DNA of 64,000 nucleotides, from assembly GCA_019186845.1 (NCBI GenBank), contig JABARW010000019.1, positions 65,790 through 129,789 on the forward strand. The letters are read 5' to 3'. Source of the stretch: Planctomycetota bacterium (lineage in GTDB: Bacteria; Planctomycetota; UBA8742; UBA2392). The translations under genes were made by a program, and so were the position numbers. Every line of letters starts with the position of its first letter. Position 1 is the stretch's first letter. The notes beneath the pieces were generated by a model, which saw only the letters and a program-made list of their open reading frames with translations, was not told where the DNA came from and ran no database searches. Positions 52,347 to 59,891 of the stretch are shown in pieces.

Positions 52347-52509
52347 ATCTCACTCCGAAATTCAGAGGCGCAATGCTAGCAAGGAGTTTCCCGCAGGCCA
52401 GTGGCTCCCAGTGTCACATGTGCAAATACCGCAATTTCGCACTTCAAACATCAAATCTCGAGTTTCTCGCCTCCGCAGGAAACGCTGCAAACTCCTTGCA
52501 GAGCTTGGG

Positions 52510-54732
52510 TTAGTTCAAGCCGGCCCGGGCGTACATGCGATACAGCGTGGCGCGGCTCACGCCTAAATGGGCCGCCATGTCTTCTTTGGTGAAGCCCTGG
52601 TCTTCAAGGTACAGCAGCAGGTCCTTGTTGAAGAGCGTTTCGATGGCCTTGTGCAAGCCGCGCTTGGCTGGCTGACCAGTGGCTCGCCTCATGTACTCAT
52701 CGACGACGTTCTTGCGCGAGGGCGTGCCGGTATCCATGAGCGGTGTGGTATCGCGGTCGCCAAGCAGGAAGCGCACGATGCTTTCGTCGGTGACGTCCGA
52801 AGGAGCGTCGGCCGAGAGATGCACGAGATCATCTCCGCCGTGTCGGAGCAGAACCACGGCGCGCACGCCGCTGCCGCCGGCATCTTTGGAGACGCGTTTG
52901 ACCTGGCCTTCAACTTCCTCATACACAGCCGTGCTTTCGGCCACGGGCGGGTTGGCTGTGCCGTACGCGTCCACCTTGTCCGCGCGGCGGCGGGCCCAGC
53001 GCAGCACACCAAAGCGGCGCTGGAGAATGTCAAACATCTGCTCCGGCGGTGCCACCACGCGCGTCGGTACATCCACCTGGGCCAGGCGTGGCTTGACCTT
53101 GTCACGGCGGCGGGGCCTGCCTTCGGCCTGCGCCTGCTGGCCGGCCGTGCGCAGCACGGCCGCGGCCTCACGAACAAGGCTGAGCGTGGCGCTGCGCAAT
53201 CCGTATTGAATGGATCCCGCGGCAAAGCGCGTGGCGCCCTCGGTATCCGAGAAGTGCATGCGGCAGCGTGCCATGAGCAGCAGGGCCGAGGCCAACTGCT
53301 GGTCGGAACCCGCGAGCGAAATCATGCGGCGCAGGCGCTTGTAGGCACGTTTGTACATGCCGTCCTGGATCAGTTGGCGCCCGGTTTCAAGCAGGTAGAG
53401 GGCCTGTGTGGCGGCGCTGACCTTGCTCAGGGTTTCCTGGTTGACGTGGGTCAGCAGCCAGTCCGCGCGCTCATCAAGGCCAAAGGCCCCCGAGCGCAGC
53501 AGCGAAACGCGCAGCACGGTCAGCCGCACCTTGCTGTCAAGGTCGCCGCGGTTGAGGCGGATGGCGCGGCGCAGCAGGCTGTCGGCCATACGCGGTTCGA
53601 AATTGTCCTTCATGGCCAGGGTGCGCATGGCCAGGGCGAGGGACTCGACGAACTCGGAGTTGCGATAGAGGTTGCGGCGCCGGATCAGGGGCTTGACGAT
53701 TTCGCGCGCGGCCACGAAATCGCCGATTTCGGCCATGAAGCCCGCGGTGCGAGCCTCGTCGATTTCCGGCGTGGCGCTGTCAATGGCAAAGCCCAGCTCG
53801 CGGCCCAGGCGCAGCACGCGCAGAGCCTCGGAAAAGCGGCCTGCCATTTCGTGGTCATTGACGCGGCGTTTGGCCAGGCGTGCCGCCTGCTTCTGGTCGC
53901 CGGCGCGGGCATGCAGTTCGATGGCCGCGTCGGGCAGCGCTTCGAGACGACCTCGGCAGACATCGAGCAGCAGCCTGGCGCCGCGCGTAAGGGCCTCTGG
54001 CGCGAGGTTGGCACGCAGGCGCTCGCGCACCTCGGTGGAAGTCGGCACGAGATATCCAGTCACCTCGGCGTAAAGCGGCGAATTGAAGAGGGCGTCAAAC
54101 TCCGCCTGGGAGGCCGAGGCCTCCTCCATCAACTCATGGTACTCCTCACGTGTCAGGGGCAGTGGAGCCAGGCTGACCGCTGCCTGGAACACGTGGTTGC
54201 GCAGGGACATGGCGCGCAGCATGCCGTCAATCTCGATGGCTGAAAGATCGGCCTCGCGGCCCGCCAGCTTGGCGTCTTCGCTGCCCAGGGCAATCAACTG
54301 ATTAGTGAAGTCGTGTACGGCGTCCGCGCCGCTGGTACGCACGGGCAACAACACCACCAGGCGCGGCAGCGGCGGAGCCGCCGTTACGCCCTTGACCTCT
54401 TCGGCGCAGGCCAGCATGTCGGAGAGCCAGCGCAGGCTTTCGCGGTCGGCCACGCCGGGGTCGGCGATCACTACGCAGTCAGCCGCGCCGGACAGCAGGG
54501 TGGGGGCATCCACGGACGAAGAGGCACCCAGGAGCTCGTTGGCCTGTTCGATGATCCAGCTTCTGAGGCTGAGGGAACGGCCCAAGGCGTGGCAGGGCGC
54601 CCAGATGACTCGACGGCCCTGCGCGACCTCGCCAGCGGCGAACTCTTGCCCGTACTGAACGAGCCTCGCCAGACTGCGGTGCGTGGCGATGATGTGACGG
54701 GTGCCGGAGAGAACCGCAACGTTAGTGGACAC
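52510..54732 (-). CDS. Large regulator with C-terminal Fis-type HTH
   Basis: Product of 740 residues. The last 40 residues form a helix-turn-helix of Fis/AraC-like kind (LLLYLEDQGFTKEDMAAHLGVSRATLYRMY), similar to the DNA-binding end of NtrC proteins. The N-terminal 180 residues have an alpha/beta arrangement (VVIADPGVADRESLRWLSDML and LVVLLPVRT) resembling an AAA or STAND-like module, but no Walker A is visible. The middle is all helical with TPR-like pairs, as in MalT-like regulators. GTG start with GGGGAAGG five bases upstream. A transcription factor role is likely; target and signal unknown. Confidence 0.75.
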   Translation of the reverse strand: MSTNVAVLSGTRHIIATHRSLARLVQYGQEFAAGEVAQGRRVIWAPCHALGRSLSLRSWIIEQANELLGASSSVDAPTLLSGAADCVVIADPGVADRESLRWLSDMLACAEEVKGVTAAPPLPRLVVLLPVRTSGADAVHDFTNQLIALGSEDAKLAGREADLSAIEIDGMLRAMSLRNHVFQAAVSLAPLPLTREEYHELMEEASASQAEFDALFNSPLYAEVTGYLVPTSTEVRERLRANLAPEALTRGARLLLDVCRGRLEALPDAAIELHARAGDQKQAARLAKRRVNDHEMAGRFSEALRVLRLGRELGFAIDSATPEIDEARTAGFMAEIGDFVAAREIVKPLIRRRNLYRNSEFVESLALAMRTLAMKDNFEPRMADSLLRRAIRLNRGDLDSKVRLTVLRVSLLRSGAFGLDERADWLLTHVNQETLSKVSAATQALYLLETGRQLIQDGMYKRAYKRLRRMISLAGSDQQLASALLLMARCRMHFSDTEGATRFAAGSIQYGLRSATLSLVREAAAVLRTAGQQAQAEGRPRRRDKVKPRLAQVDVPTRVVAPPEQMFDILQRRFGVLRWARRRADKVDAYGTANPPVAESTAVYEEVEGQVKRVSKDAGGSGVRAVVLLRHGGDDLVHLSADAPSDVTDESIVRFLLGDRDTTPLMDTGTPSRKNVVDEYMRRATGQPAKRGLHKAIETLFNKDLLLYLEDQGFTKEDMAAHLGVSRATLYRMYARAGLN

Positions 54733-55106
54733 TGGCCTTCCCCTTTGGGTTAATCATGCTTCAGTGCTTGGCAGCAACAAGGCTTGACTTCGGGCGCGAG
54801 TAGGAAGTCTCACGTACGACAACGCCAAACTATTCAAGGATAAACTGTTTTCCTCGTTTTGTGCAGTATGTGCATTGGAGGTGTTTCAGTGCAAGAGAAG
54901 TTCTCAATTCTCTCCAAAAATCAAACATAAACAAGATATATATCACGCCGCCACAGCATCCCTAGCCGCACTGAGCTGCCAGGGATGCTGTGGCGCAGCG
55001 CTGAATACTAAGCACTCTTAGGTGGCCCCCTTTTGAAGAAGTCTGCCGCCGGAGGTTCGGGCAGAATCTCTATCGGGCAGGTGCCCGCGGCCGCCGGTCC
55101 GAGCCC
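54733..55106. other. Intergenic region
   Basis: 374 bases, A+T-richer than its surroundings, hold no gene. The left part (54740-54940) probably contains the promoter of the regulator, including AT-rich blocks, but no clear -10/-35 pair. A large inverted repeat is in the right half. Confidence 0.5.
54949..54995. repeat. Perfect 15-bp inverted repeat
   Basis: CGCCACAGCATCCCT (54949-54963) and its exact complement (54981-54995) flank a 17-base loop. Neither side has a T-tract, so it is not a simple intrinsic terminator. It could be a regulatory hairpin, an operator-like palindrome or the foot of a small RNA. Confidence 0.7.
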
Positions 55107-55817
55107 TCAGCCAGACTTGCGGCCCGTTTCGAGTTTACGCTTCACTTCCCGCACCACGCGGCGCGCAAGCCTGTTTCGGTGCCGCACAAGAAACGCTTCG
55201 ACGCCTTTACGATCCCAGCGAATCAGCTCGCGCAATGCCCAGCTCAGGGCCTTGGCCACCATGTCATCATGATCGTCAGCCAGCCTCTCGCACTGCTCCA
55301 GCGTGCGGGCCTTGTCGCCCTTGCCGCCGCGGCTTTTGGCGTTCAGCGGCACCGTGGCCACGAGCGACGCGCGGCGCCACCAGCGGTCCTTGCTGCGCGC
55401 CCAGCGCGCCAACTCGCCGTCGCTCAGCACGCCCTCGCGCCAGGCCCGGCCGGCGATCGAGCAGCAAAAGCCATCCACGCTGGCCCAGTTATCGATGCCC
55501 TGTCCCAGTCGCAGCACATCCCGGGATTTGAGCGAGGCCAAGGCGGCCCGGTGTCCCGCCAACAGCTCATAGGCGGCCTGGCGGCCTTCGAGGGTATTCA
55601 TCTTGATGATCGCGTACGCCAGGGCAAGGACCTGGGCGGGGCTTTCATCCTTGAGGCGCGCCTTGTACTCGCGCACCACCGCCCGCATGTCAGGCGTCGA
55701 AACGCCGAGGTTCTCCTGCTTAGAAGGATAATAGTTCAGCGTCGCAGCCTGGCGCGCCGGGTTGGTGAGGCGCCGCAGGCGCTGAATGAACTCCCGTGCC
55801 GTGGCCTGGGGGTTCAT
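55107..55817 (-). CDS. DNA alkylation repair protein, AlkD family
   Basis: Product of 236 residues, the AlkD length. All-helical HEAT-like repeats; family segments are YYPSKQENLGVSTPDMR, the NWASVDGFCCSIAGRAW core corresponding to the WDxxD substrate face, DRWWRRASLVATVPL and ALSWALREL. Such enzymes remove N3- and N7-alkylated purines without base flipping. The ATG overlaps the previous stop as ATGA, so it is translationally coupled to the globin-like gene. It is the last of a four-gene run. Confidence 0.9.
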   Translation of the reverse strand: MNPQATAREFIQRLRRLTNPARQAATLNYYPSKQENLGVSTPDMRAVVREYKARLKDESPAQVLALAYAIIKMNTLEGRQAAYELLAGHRAALASLKSRDVLRLGQGIDNWASVDGFCCSIAGRAWREGVLSDGELARWARSKDRWWRRASLVATVPLNAKSRGGKGDKARTLEQCERLADDHDDMVAKALSWALRELIRWDRKGVEAFLVRHRNRLARRVVREVKRKLETGRKSG

Positions 55818-56266
55818 GGGCGCGTGAGTTCCTTCAGGGCGGCCAGCAGTCGATTCCAGGCCGTGAGCATGGAACTGAGTCGGGCGCTGTCCTTCTCGAC
55901 AGCAGGCAGCGCGCTGCACACGAAGTCCTGCGCGAGGGAAAGTCCCAGCGCGAAGAACCCGGGCGGAACCTGCCCGCCCCCCGAAACTTCGACGGCGTAG
56001 TCGCAGTAGGCTTCGTCGAAGTTGCAGTTCACCGTGCGCAGGATGAAGCTCGCCATAAGGCTCTGGAGCTGGTCGCGCCGCTCGCCCTCGAGACCTGCAA
56101 ACAGCCGGGCTCCGGCCGGGCACTTCAGCGCTGCGTCAAAGCTTCCCACCAGTTCGCCCAGGCGCGGCAGCAGCAGGTTCAGGCTTTCGCGGATACTGGC
56201 GGTCTGGGCGGCGCCAAAATTGAGCGCCGAGGCAAGGTCGTCAAATCGCTGTTTGGCTGAGCCCAT
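55814..56266 (-). CDS. Protoglobin-like helical protein without the usual His
   Basis: Product of 150 residues, all helical. Order and length resemble sensor globins: a long N-terminal helix with LLLPRLGELVGSFDAAL, a middle LQSLMASFILRTVNCNF, and a helix from GGQVPPGFFALGLSLAQDF. Where protoglobins have the heme-binding His before the V-P-P-x-(Y/F)-(Y/F) segment, this protein has Gly. The assignment is tentative. If right, it is a heme-less sensor fold; otherwise it is an unknown helical protein. It ends in an ATGA overlap with alkD. Confidence 0.45.
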   Translation of the reverse strand: MGSAKQRFDDLASALNFGAAQTASIRESLNLLLPRLGELVGSFDAALKCPAGARLFAGLEGERRDQLQSLMASFILRTVNCNFDEAYCDYAVEVSGGGQVPPGFFALGLSLAQDFVCSALPAVEKDSARLSSMLTAWNRLLAALKELTRP

Positions 56267-56323
56267 GGGGCCCTTATCTCTCTCGTTTGAGAACCTGCAA
56301 GTGGGCAGTTCTGGCCCGGCGCT

Positions 56324-56875
56324 TCAGCGTCCGGCTAGAATGCCCACGGCCTCTTGCGCCAAGGCTTCGATGTAGGCCTTGAGCCGCGCTTCGATGAAAC
56401 GGGCCTCGCCCAGAGCGCCGCCCTCGTTGGGCGCGCGGGCCATGAGCTGGAATTCGCGTTCGACCGCCGCCTGCCCGATCTCCACGCCCGCGGCACTGAT
56501 TACCATGACCACCATGCCCAGCGTGATGCGCCCCGTATCCTTCAAGGCATCAAGGTCAAAGCGTGTGATGGCACCGTGCAGCGTGGTCCGACCCTTGGGC
56601 TCCTCAGCCAGTTCGACGGCATAGCCGCGCTCGCGCAATTGGGCCAGCAGGGCGGCACGCCCCAGTTGCAGAAGGTCCAGCTTCTCAATTTCCAGCGCTT
56701 CGCCGGTGCCCAGGGCGTCGCCGAAGTAAATGGCGGGCACTTTCAGGGGCACGCCCGCGAGGTTCTTCAGGGGCGTTAGGCCCAGTAGCTCTTTGGGTGC
56801 AGCGGCCAGTGGTGGCGGTGCCGAAGCGCAGGCCGCCATACCAAACACTAAAAGAAGTGAGAGCCAGCGAGTCAT
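56324..56875 (-). CDS. Lipoprotein of unknown function
   Basis: Product of 183 residues with a lipoprotein signal (LLVFGMAAC, lipid Cys at 16), followed by a soluble alpha/beta domain (KVPAIYFGDALGTGEALEI, ERGYAVELAEEP, ITRFDLDALKDTGRITLGMVV). The overall shape recalls the outer-membrane assembly lipoproteins of the DUF799/LptE group, which I cannot confirm. Only one base separates the phosphodiesterase-like gene's stop from its ATG, so both are co-expressed. Confidence 0.75.
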   Translation of the reverse strand: MTRWLSLLLVFGMAACASAPPPLAAAPKELLGLTPLKNLAGVPLKVPAIYFGDALGTGEALEIEKLDLLQLGRAALLAQLRERGYAVELAEEPKGRTTLHGAITRFDLDALKDTGRITLGMVVMVISAAGVEIGQAAVEREFQLMARAPNEGGALGEARFIEARLKAYIEALAQEAVGILAGR

Positions 56876-56876
56876 G

Positions 56877-57929
56877 TCAGACCTTGTCGTGGACAGCTAC
56901 GCCCGTGAGCACGCGGTCGAGGATGCCGGCAACCTCACAGGCGCCAATCAGGGCCTTGGGCTGCGCAAACCCCACGCCGATCATCACGGGTCGATCCAGG
57001 GGGTCTTCTGCCATGTGGCCGTGGCTGCAAGCGGGTGGCCGCATGGGCGGCTTGAAGCGATCCAGACTTTCGCCGGGCCAGAAGCCGATGTCGCGCCGCG
57101 CCAGCGCCACGATGTTGCCCGCGGTAGGGTGATTCAATGCGAATTCTGCCAGATCGTCGCCCTCCAGTACGCGCTCGAGGCAATCCAGGGCGCGCAGGCG
57201 CGACAGCAGGTCTGGCACCAGCGAGGGCGGGGCGTAGATGTGCTGGATTTGCGAGTAGGAGCGGGCAAAGAGCACGTTGCCAGGCGCCTCGCGCCCGAAG
57301 ATTTCGCGGCACAGGTCAAGGCAGCGGCTCACAGGCGTCAGGGCGCTTGCCCCGATGACGCAAAACGCCCGGCCCGCGGCTTTGCAGGCCTGTGCGAGGC
57401 GGAAGCAGTCGGCGTCGAAACTTTCCATGGTCGGCGCCATGGCGCGACTGAACATGTTGCCATCCACCAGGGGCACGCCCACGACGCTTTCCTGGTAGGC
57501 GAGAAGCAAGGACTCCCGGGCCTGGCGCACCCGCAGCATGACCGCGCCCTGTTCGCGCACTCCGGTGGGCAGCTCGCCCAGGGAGGCCACGGTGAGGTCG
57601 GGCCGGCGCTTGCGCGCGCGGTGCCAGAGGGTGAGTCTGGCTTCGATCCAGCCCTTGGCGGGGTCAGCCACCTGGCGGTTTTCGCGCGCGCCGTGGGCGA
57701 CGAGGTCCACCTGTGCGTCGCTCGAGATGCCGTGCATCGACGGCAGCATGCCCGTGAGGTAGGTGGCTTCGAGCGTGGGGTAGATGGCGGGAAAGATGGG
57801 AACGACAGGCGTCATGAAGCCTTCGCGGCCGAGCATGGACAGATAGCTGGTCTGGCGGCGATAATTTTGCAGCAGGCGCAACGAAAGGCCGGGCACGATG
57901 AGCAACAGCAGGTTCTGGGCTGATTCCAT
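56877..57929 (-). CDS. Type I phosphodiesterase/nucleotide pyrophosphatase-fold protein
   Basis: Product of 350 residues. The family's alkaline phosphatase-like fold shows in LLLIVPGLSLRLLQNY and FPAIYPTLEATYLTGMLPSMHGI. The first metal Asp, normally in (V/I)DG(L/M), is Pro (IVPGLS), and the catalytic Thr position before the YPTLEA block is not clearly kept. SHGHMAEDPLD near the end may hold one remaining metal-site His. It is probably catalytically impaired or uses other residues. ATG 57929 is favoured over GTG 57977, although no strong ribosome-binding site exists. First gene of a minus-strand run ending with alkD. Confidence 0.75.
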   Translation of the reverse strand: MESAQNLLLLIVPGLSLRLLQNYRRQTSYLSMLGREGFMTPVVPIFPAIYPTLEATYLTGMLPSMHGISSDAQVDLVAHGARENRQVADPAKGWIEARLTLWHRARKRRPDLTVASLGELPTGVREQGAVMLRVRQARESLLLAYQESVVGVPLVDGNMFSRAMAPTMESFDADCFRLAQACKAAGRAFCVIGASALTPVSRCLDLCREIFGREAPGNVLFARSYSQIQHIYAPPSLVPDLLSRLRALDCLERVLEGDDLAEFALNHPTAGNIVALARRDIGFWPGESLDRFKPPMRPPACSHGHMAEDPLDRPVMIGVGFAQPKALIGACEVAGILDRVLTGVAVHDKV

Positions 57930-58019
57930 GGCAAGAGGCAAGGAAGCCGCGGCTCTCGCGTAAAGCGAAAACTGCACCTTGCTTTACGCGGGGCCTGCCC
58001 GCGATTAGTCTCGCGGCCC

Positions 58020-58496
58020 TTGAGCGATGCCTTCCAGATCCGGCTCTATGAGCACTCCCGTGACGAAAGGGCCTTCGTCGCGCTCAACTACCGCACGTTC
58101 CGGGAGTCCATTCCGCCGAGCGAGACCATTGACGAAGAGTTCTTCAGGCGCCATCACCGCTGGCTGCTGGAGCGCTATGCTCCCCACGACGGCGCGCGCA
58201 ACACGGTGCTGGTAGCTGAGGTCAACGGCCGTTACGCCGGCCACTGCTGGATCGGCATGCAGATTGATTTCTTCACACGCGCTGAAGAGCCCTGGATCTT
58301 CGACATTTCCGTGATGCCCGAGTTCCGCCGCCGCGGCCTCGCCCGGGCCATGCTGGCCGCGGCGCAGGACTTCCTGCGTTCGAGGGGATTCAAGTTCCTG
58401 GGCCTTCAGGTCATGGCCCACAATGCCGCGGCGCGCAAGCTTTACGAAAAACTCGGTTACACCACCCACTCCGTCACACTGCGCAAGGGGCTTTGA
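58020..58496 (+). CDS. GNAT family N-acetyltransferase
   Basis: Product of 158 residues. GNAT core: WIFDISVMPEFRRRGLARAML (Q/RxxGxA acetyl-CoA loop) and VMAHNAAARKLYEKLGYTTHS near the end. Transfers acetyl from acetyl-CoA to an unknown acceptor in the cytoplasm. The frame's first start is TTG without a strong ribosome-binding site; no ATG suits better. It faces away from the phosphodiesterase-like gene with 90 bases between, and lies 61 bases before the aminotransferase, on the same strand. Confidence 0.85.
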   Translation: MSDAFQIRLYEHSRDERAFVALNYRTFRESIPPSETIDEEFFRRHHRWLLERYAPHDGARNTVLVAEVNGRYAGHCWIGMQIDFFTRAEEPWIFDISVMPEFRRRGLARAMLAAAQDFLRSRGFKFLGLQVMAHNAAARKLYEKLGYTTHSVTLRKGL

Positions 58497-58557
58497 CCCG
58501 CGCGGCTTGACCCGGGGGCCCTTATTGCGATAGTGCCGCTTTCCAGCGAGCCAGGCC

Positions 58558-59676
58558 ATGCCCGTTCCCGTGATGAACCTCAAGGCGCAGTACGCCGCCC
58601 TCAAGCCAGAAATCGACGCCGCAGTTGCGGAGGTGTTCTCCAACCAGAGCTTCATCCTTGGACCCATCGTCGAACACTTCGAGAAGGAAGCCGCGGCCTA
58701 CCTCGGCGTAAAGCACGCTATTGGGGTGAACTCAGGCTCAGACGCCCTGCTGCTCTGCCTCTGGGCGGCGGGCATCAAGCCCGGCGACGAAGTCATCGTG
58801 CCCGCCTTCACCTATTTCGCGACGGCCGGCGCCGTGGCACGCCTGGGGGCCAGGCCCGTGTTCTGCGATGTCGAGCCTGACAGCTTCAACATCGATCTCA
58901 AGGACGCCCAGCGCCGCATCACAGACAAGACCCGCGCCATCATGCCCGTCGACCTTTACGGCCAGTGCGCCGATCTCGAGGGCGTCAAGGAACTGGCCGA
59001 CAAGCGCAAGCTCGTGGTCATCGAAGACGCGGCACAGGCCTTTGGCGCTACGCGCCACGGCAAGCAGGCCGGGCAGGTCAGCCAGATGACGATTTACAGC
59101 TTCTATCCGACCAAGAACCTCGGCGGCGCCGGTGACGGCGGCATGGTGGCCACCAACGACGACGCCCTGGCCGACATGATCAAGCTCCTGCACACTCACG
59201 GCGAGCGCCCGCGCTACTACAACAAGGTCGTCGGGATGTGCGGACGGCTCGATGCCCTGCAGGCTGCCGTGCTGCGCGTCAAGCTCAGGCACCTGGATGT
59301 CTGGAATGCCCGCCGCGCTGAAATCGCGCGCATTTATGACTCCAAGCTGGGGGGCCACGCCCGGCTCAAGACGCCGGTGACGGCCAAGGGCAACAAGCAC
59401 ATTTACCACCAATACACGCTGCAGGTGGGCGACGGAGCCAGTGCCAAGGCTCGCGACGAGCTGATGGGCCGGCTCAATGAAAAGGGCATTGGCAACATGA
59501 TCTATTATCCCGTGCCCCTGCACCGGCAGGAGTGCTTTGCCCACCTGGGCCAGGGCGAGGGCAGCCTGAAAGTGGCCGAGCGCCTGGCGCGCTGCGTTAT
59601 CAGCCTGCCTATGTACCCGGAAATGACCGACGCCCAGGCCCAGGAAGTGGCGGCGGCCGTGCTGGCCTCTGTCTGA
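58558..59676 (+). CDS. DegT/DnrJ/EryC1/StrS aminotransferase
   Basis: Product of 372 residues. PLP enzyme of the sugar nucleotide aminotransferase family: NSGSDALLLCLWAAGI, PAFTYFATAGAV, VIEDAAQAFGA and the Lys loop FYPTKNLGGAGDGGM (Lys186 binds PLP). The C-terminus with HIYHQYTLQV and PVPLHRQECF is typical. It makes an amino sugar for surface polysaccharide or a related compound; the nearby GNAT could acetylate such an amine, which is an inference from order only. The ATG is the first of two close ones; CAGG lies nearby. Confidence 0.92.
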   Translation: MPVPVMNLKAQYAALKPEIDAAVAEVFSNQSFILGPIVEHFEKEAAAYLGVKHAIGVNSGSDALLLCLWAAGIKPGDEVIVPAFTYFATAGAVARLGARPVFCDVEPDSFNIDLKDAQRRITDKTRAIMPVDLYGQCADLEGVKELADKRKLVVIEDAAQAFGATRHGKQAGQVSQMTIYSFYPTKNLGGAGDGGMVATNDDALADMIKLLHTHGERPRYYNKVVGMCGRLDALQAAVLRVKLRHLDVWNARRAEIARIYDSKLGGHARLKTPVTAKGNKHIYHQYTLQVGDGASAKARDELMGRLNEKGIGNMIYYPVPLHRQECFAHLGQGEGSLKVAERLARCVISLPMYPEMTDAQAQEVAAAVLASV

Positions 59677-59693
59677 CAAGAAAGGCAATGACC

Positions 59694-59816
59694 ATGGCAA
59701 ACGTCGGACGCAAGGACTTCAAGCTCAAGAAGTCCCGCACCATCCGTGACGCCAAGACCGCAAAGAAGCGGGTCACGCGTTCCAAGGCCTCCACACGCAA
59801 GCCCAAGGGCCGTTAG
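59694..59816 (+). CDS. Very small basic protein (40 aa)
   Basis: Product of 40 residues, strongly basic: MANVGRKDFKLKKSRTIRDA, then 20 residues rich in Lys, Arg, Thr and Ser, ending KPKGR. An ATG at 59688 is also in frame. AAAGG lies 6-12 bases upstream, and the stop of the aminotransferase is 17 bases earlier. No membrane or zinc motif. Composition suggests nucleic acid or ribosome binding. A clean start signal, stop and bias make it likely real. Confidence 0.6.
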   Translation: MANVGRKDFKLKKSRTIRDAKTAKKRVTRSKASTRKPKGR

Positions 59817-59843
59817 GAGGTGTGAGCGGGCCCAGGCATGGAA

Positions 59844-59867
59844 CGGGGGCGGTCAAGACCGCCCCCG
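59844..59867 (-). terminator. Terminator-like hairpin at the end of thrS
   Basis: The stem CGGGGGCGGT/ACCGCCCCCG (loop CAAG) lies 25 bases past the thrS stop. The T-tract is short in both directions, so it may end both converging units weakly. Confidence 0.5.
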
Positions 59868-59891
59868 AAAGCCATGGCCGATGCCCCCTGG

